A DNA stretch of 64,000 nucleotides from Diogma glabrata (taxonomy: Eukaryota > Arthropoda > Insecta > Diptera > Cylindrotomidae). The notes beneath the pieces are model-generated. The model worked only from the letters and a program-made list of their open reading frames with translations. It ran no database searches and was not told where the DNA came from. The translations under genes and the position numbers were made by a program. Below, piece after piece: positions 62,161-64,000 of the stretch. The DNA is taken from positions 156,637,920 through 156,701,919 of the forward strand of contig OY856188.1 of NCBI GenBank assembly GCA_963693315.1, given 5' to 3'. How positions within the stretch are numbered: the first letter of the stretch is position 1; every line of letters begins with the position of its first letter.

Positions 62161-64000
62161 GTCGGATTCAGATCATCGATTCTATTATCCAGCTATAAAA
62201 ACTGCATTCTCAAAATGTATTTTTAGGTTGTGATTAATTCATGAATGAATTATATAAAATGTCAAAGAGTAAAAAATTTATTTAGATATTTTGATCATTA
62301 ACCTGACCAGCCGAATTCAAGTTTCCGTCAGGTCAAAGTGTTTTTGATCAAAAAACACAATAATAACTGTCAACACCCCGATGTCCCAATCAACCAAAAG
62401 TTAGTAGCAAATTAACCAAAAGGCCCATGTAAATAATAATCGATTAAATTAAGCCTTCGAGTAAAAATCTACTTAAAATATCTGTTATTTGAATTGAATA
62501 AAATTTATATCCAATTAAGCATAAATTCTACATAAATATTAATGCTCATTAAAAATTTCCAAACATTAATTTGAATCGTAACATGTATATTCAATTTCAT
62601 TTATATGACAAACACAACCAGAAGAAGAACAATTCTCTGAGGTTGATAACTCAATTTCCTCTGATTATTTACGTTTGCATTTATAAATATATTTAAAAGA
62701 CCAATAATTGTTTCAATTTGAAATGTAAAATTAAACAAAACAAAAAGGTTAGAATTAATTAGATACTCAGTTTAAACCAAAATTTGAATAACTGACAAGC
62801 TATCGATTTGGTTTAATTTAAAATAGAAATGTACAAATTGGTTTTAATTACTTTTGTTACTCAAACATATTAAATGTTTGTAAACATATTACAGTTGTGA
62901 AAACTGTAAACATATAAAGTTGTAAACTATTCAAACTTTTGAGAGCTCGTACGACAAAGCAGCTGAATTAATTGAAATCTTGATTTTTGACCATTGAAAT
63001 AAAAGATCTCTGATTAACATAATTAAAAATATCGACTGCATGTAAGTAAGAACGATATGAGGTAATTATATGGGGCTATGAAAAGTAAAAATCATTAATT
63101 TTAATGGTTTTATTATAACCACAAAATAAAATAATTAAAATAAGCAGAGCTTAATTTATATAAAACACATTTCAACAGCGAAACACGAAATCAATATACA
63201 TAATCACTTCACATTTTCGATTTACTTAGATTAACACGTACTCCAGTCTTCAACCATAAAACAAAAAGGATTTTGTCTAATTTGAACATTAAAAACCAAA
63301 AATAAAGAAAACTCCTTATAAAAATTAAATCGATGTAATGGTGATTACACATTTATTCAAAATAAAAATAATATGTTTTTGTAACACATTTCGCAACATT
63401 TTCCCTCACAATTCAATGCCATTATTTTGTTTGTTTTACTATAATTTTATTTTTATTACTGTATTTTTTAGATTTAATTTAACGACAGCTATAAAATAAT
63501 ACTATTTATGAGTTTTTAATTTGTCTGTTTTCAAGAAGTACATGTGTTTTATTTTCAATAAAGGCTTAACGTTCCGTTTCATTCTTACGTTTAAGAACAA
63601 ATATTAGATTATGATCTATGGACCGGTGATTTCAATGTCACAACACACTAACAGGCTTGTTAAAACGTTTTAAAAGCAAATCTCAACCTTTTACCACTGA
63701 CGTGATTTTTATTCTAAAATTGACTCTTTTTAAACTGGACATACAATACACCTGTGAGATGCAATTATAAAATTTGGAAAAACAATCTTTTTTGGGCTTT
63801 AATATTTATTTGTCCAATTTTTTTTAACTAGAAATTTAAATACAAGCATCTAAAACAAAACAAGTTTGAAAGAAGTTTGCATCTGAGAGATGGATATCAG
63901 TAGTAAACGGTTAATCAAAATCATACTTAAGACGGTAAACAAATTCAAAAAATAAGACTAAAACAATAAATGGGCTATTATTTTGAAAACGTACATTTTT
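62161..64000. other. AT-rich DNA, no supported feature
   Basis: No gene, RNA or repeat could be supported to the end of the window. Confidence 0.45.

Overview
This window looks like intergenic DNA from a large, very AT-rich animal genome, most likely an insect. No host gene could be supported. The identifiable coding sequence comes from transposable elements: non-LTR retrotransposons of jockey/CR1 type, a Ty3/Gypsy-like LTR element, a Penelope-like element with a GIY-YIG domain, hAT-type transposase remnants and a PIF/Harbinger-like Myb/SANT exon. Elements are often inserted into one another. The insect assignment is an inference from this TE mix and from base composition. A 200-N assembly gap lies at 43424-43623.

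Layout. 1-1672: 3' part of a LINE (family A). 3474-8420: an old minus-strand LINE (family C: ORF1, endonuclease, RT) split by an internally deleted Gypsy-like LTR element (4393-7196). 9090-10030: first copy of a dispersed AT-rich repeat (family R). 11842-12224: 3' tail of another LINE (family D). 12233-15793: first of three copies of an element here called X. X has asymmetric short inverted repeats, end hairpins, ~325-bp internal repeats and an (AT)n tract, which suggests a Helentron-associated (HINE/DINE-1-like) element. Its (AT)n holds a deleted hAT element and a perfect 52-bp inverted repeat. 16537-21292: a degenerate hAT-like transposase gene on the minus strand, split by a 3,853-bp array (17305-21157) of 441-bp units. 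Each unit carries a tRNA-like Pol III promoter. Five and a part units point one way and three and a half the other, and a 13-bp target-site duplication flanks the whole array.

25110-30840: a family D fragment, a 5' fragment of LINE family B, and a Penelope-like element split by a TA-flanked MITE and by X copy 2. 30845-35076: a DNA element with a Myb/SANT exon, split by a nearly full-length, decayed family B LINE. 35104-37964: a foldback element with ~590-bp arms. 38341-40520: a young 5'-truncated family A LINE with an open 667-aa ORF. 40521-43423: repeat R. 44649-48786: a nearly intact jockey element with ORF1 and ORF2. 49183-50350: another foldback region. 50690-52911: repeat R. 52911-55126: family A copy 3 with an almost complete 5' end. 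55953-61016: a foldback element with TTA duplications that holds X copy 3, which itself holds two more inverted-repeat elements in its (AT)n tracts. 61017-64000: repeat R, then unannotated AT-rich DNA.

The most unusual object is the palindromic tRNA-like array at 17305-21157. Its insertion is documented by a direct duplication and by the reading frame that resumes when the array and one duplicate copy are removed.
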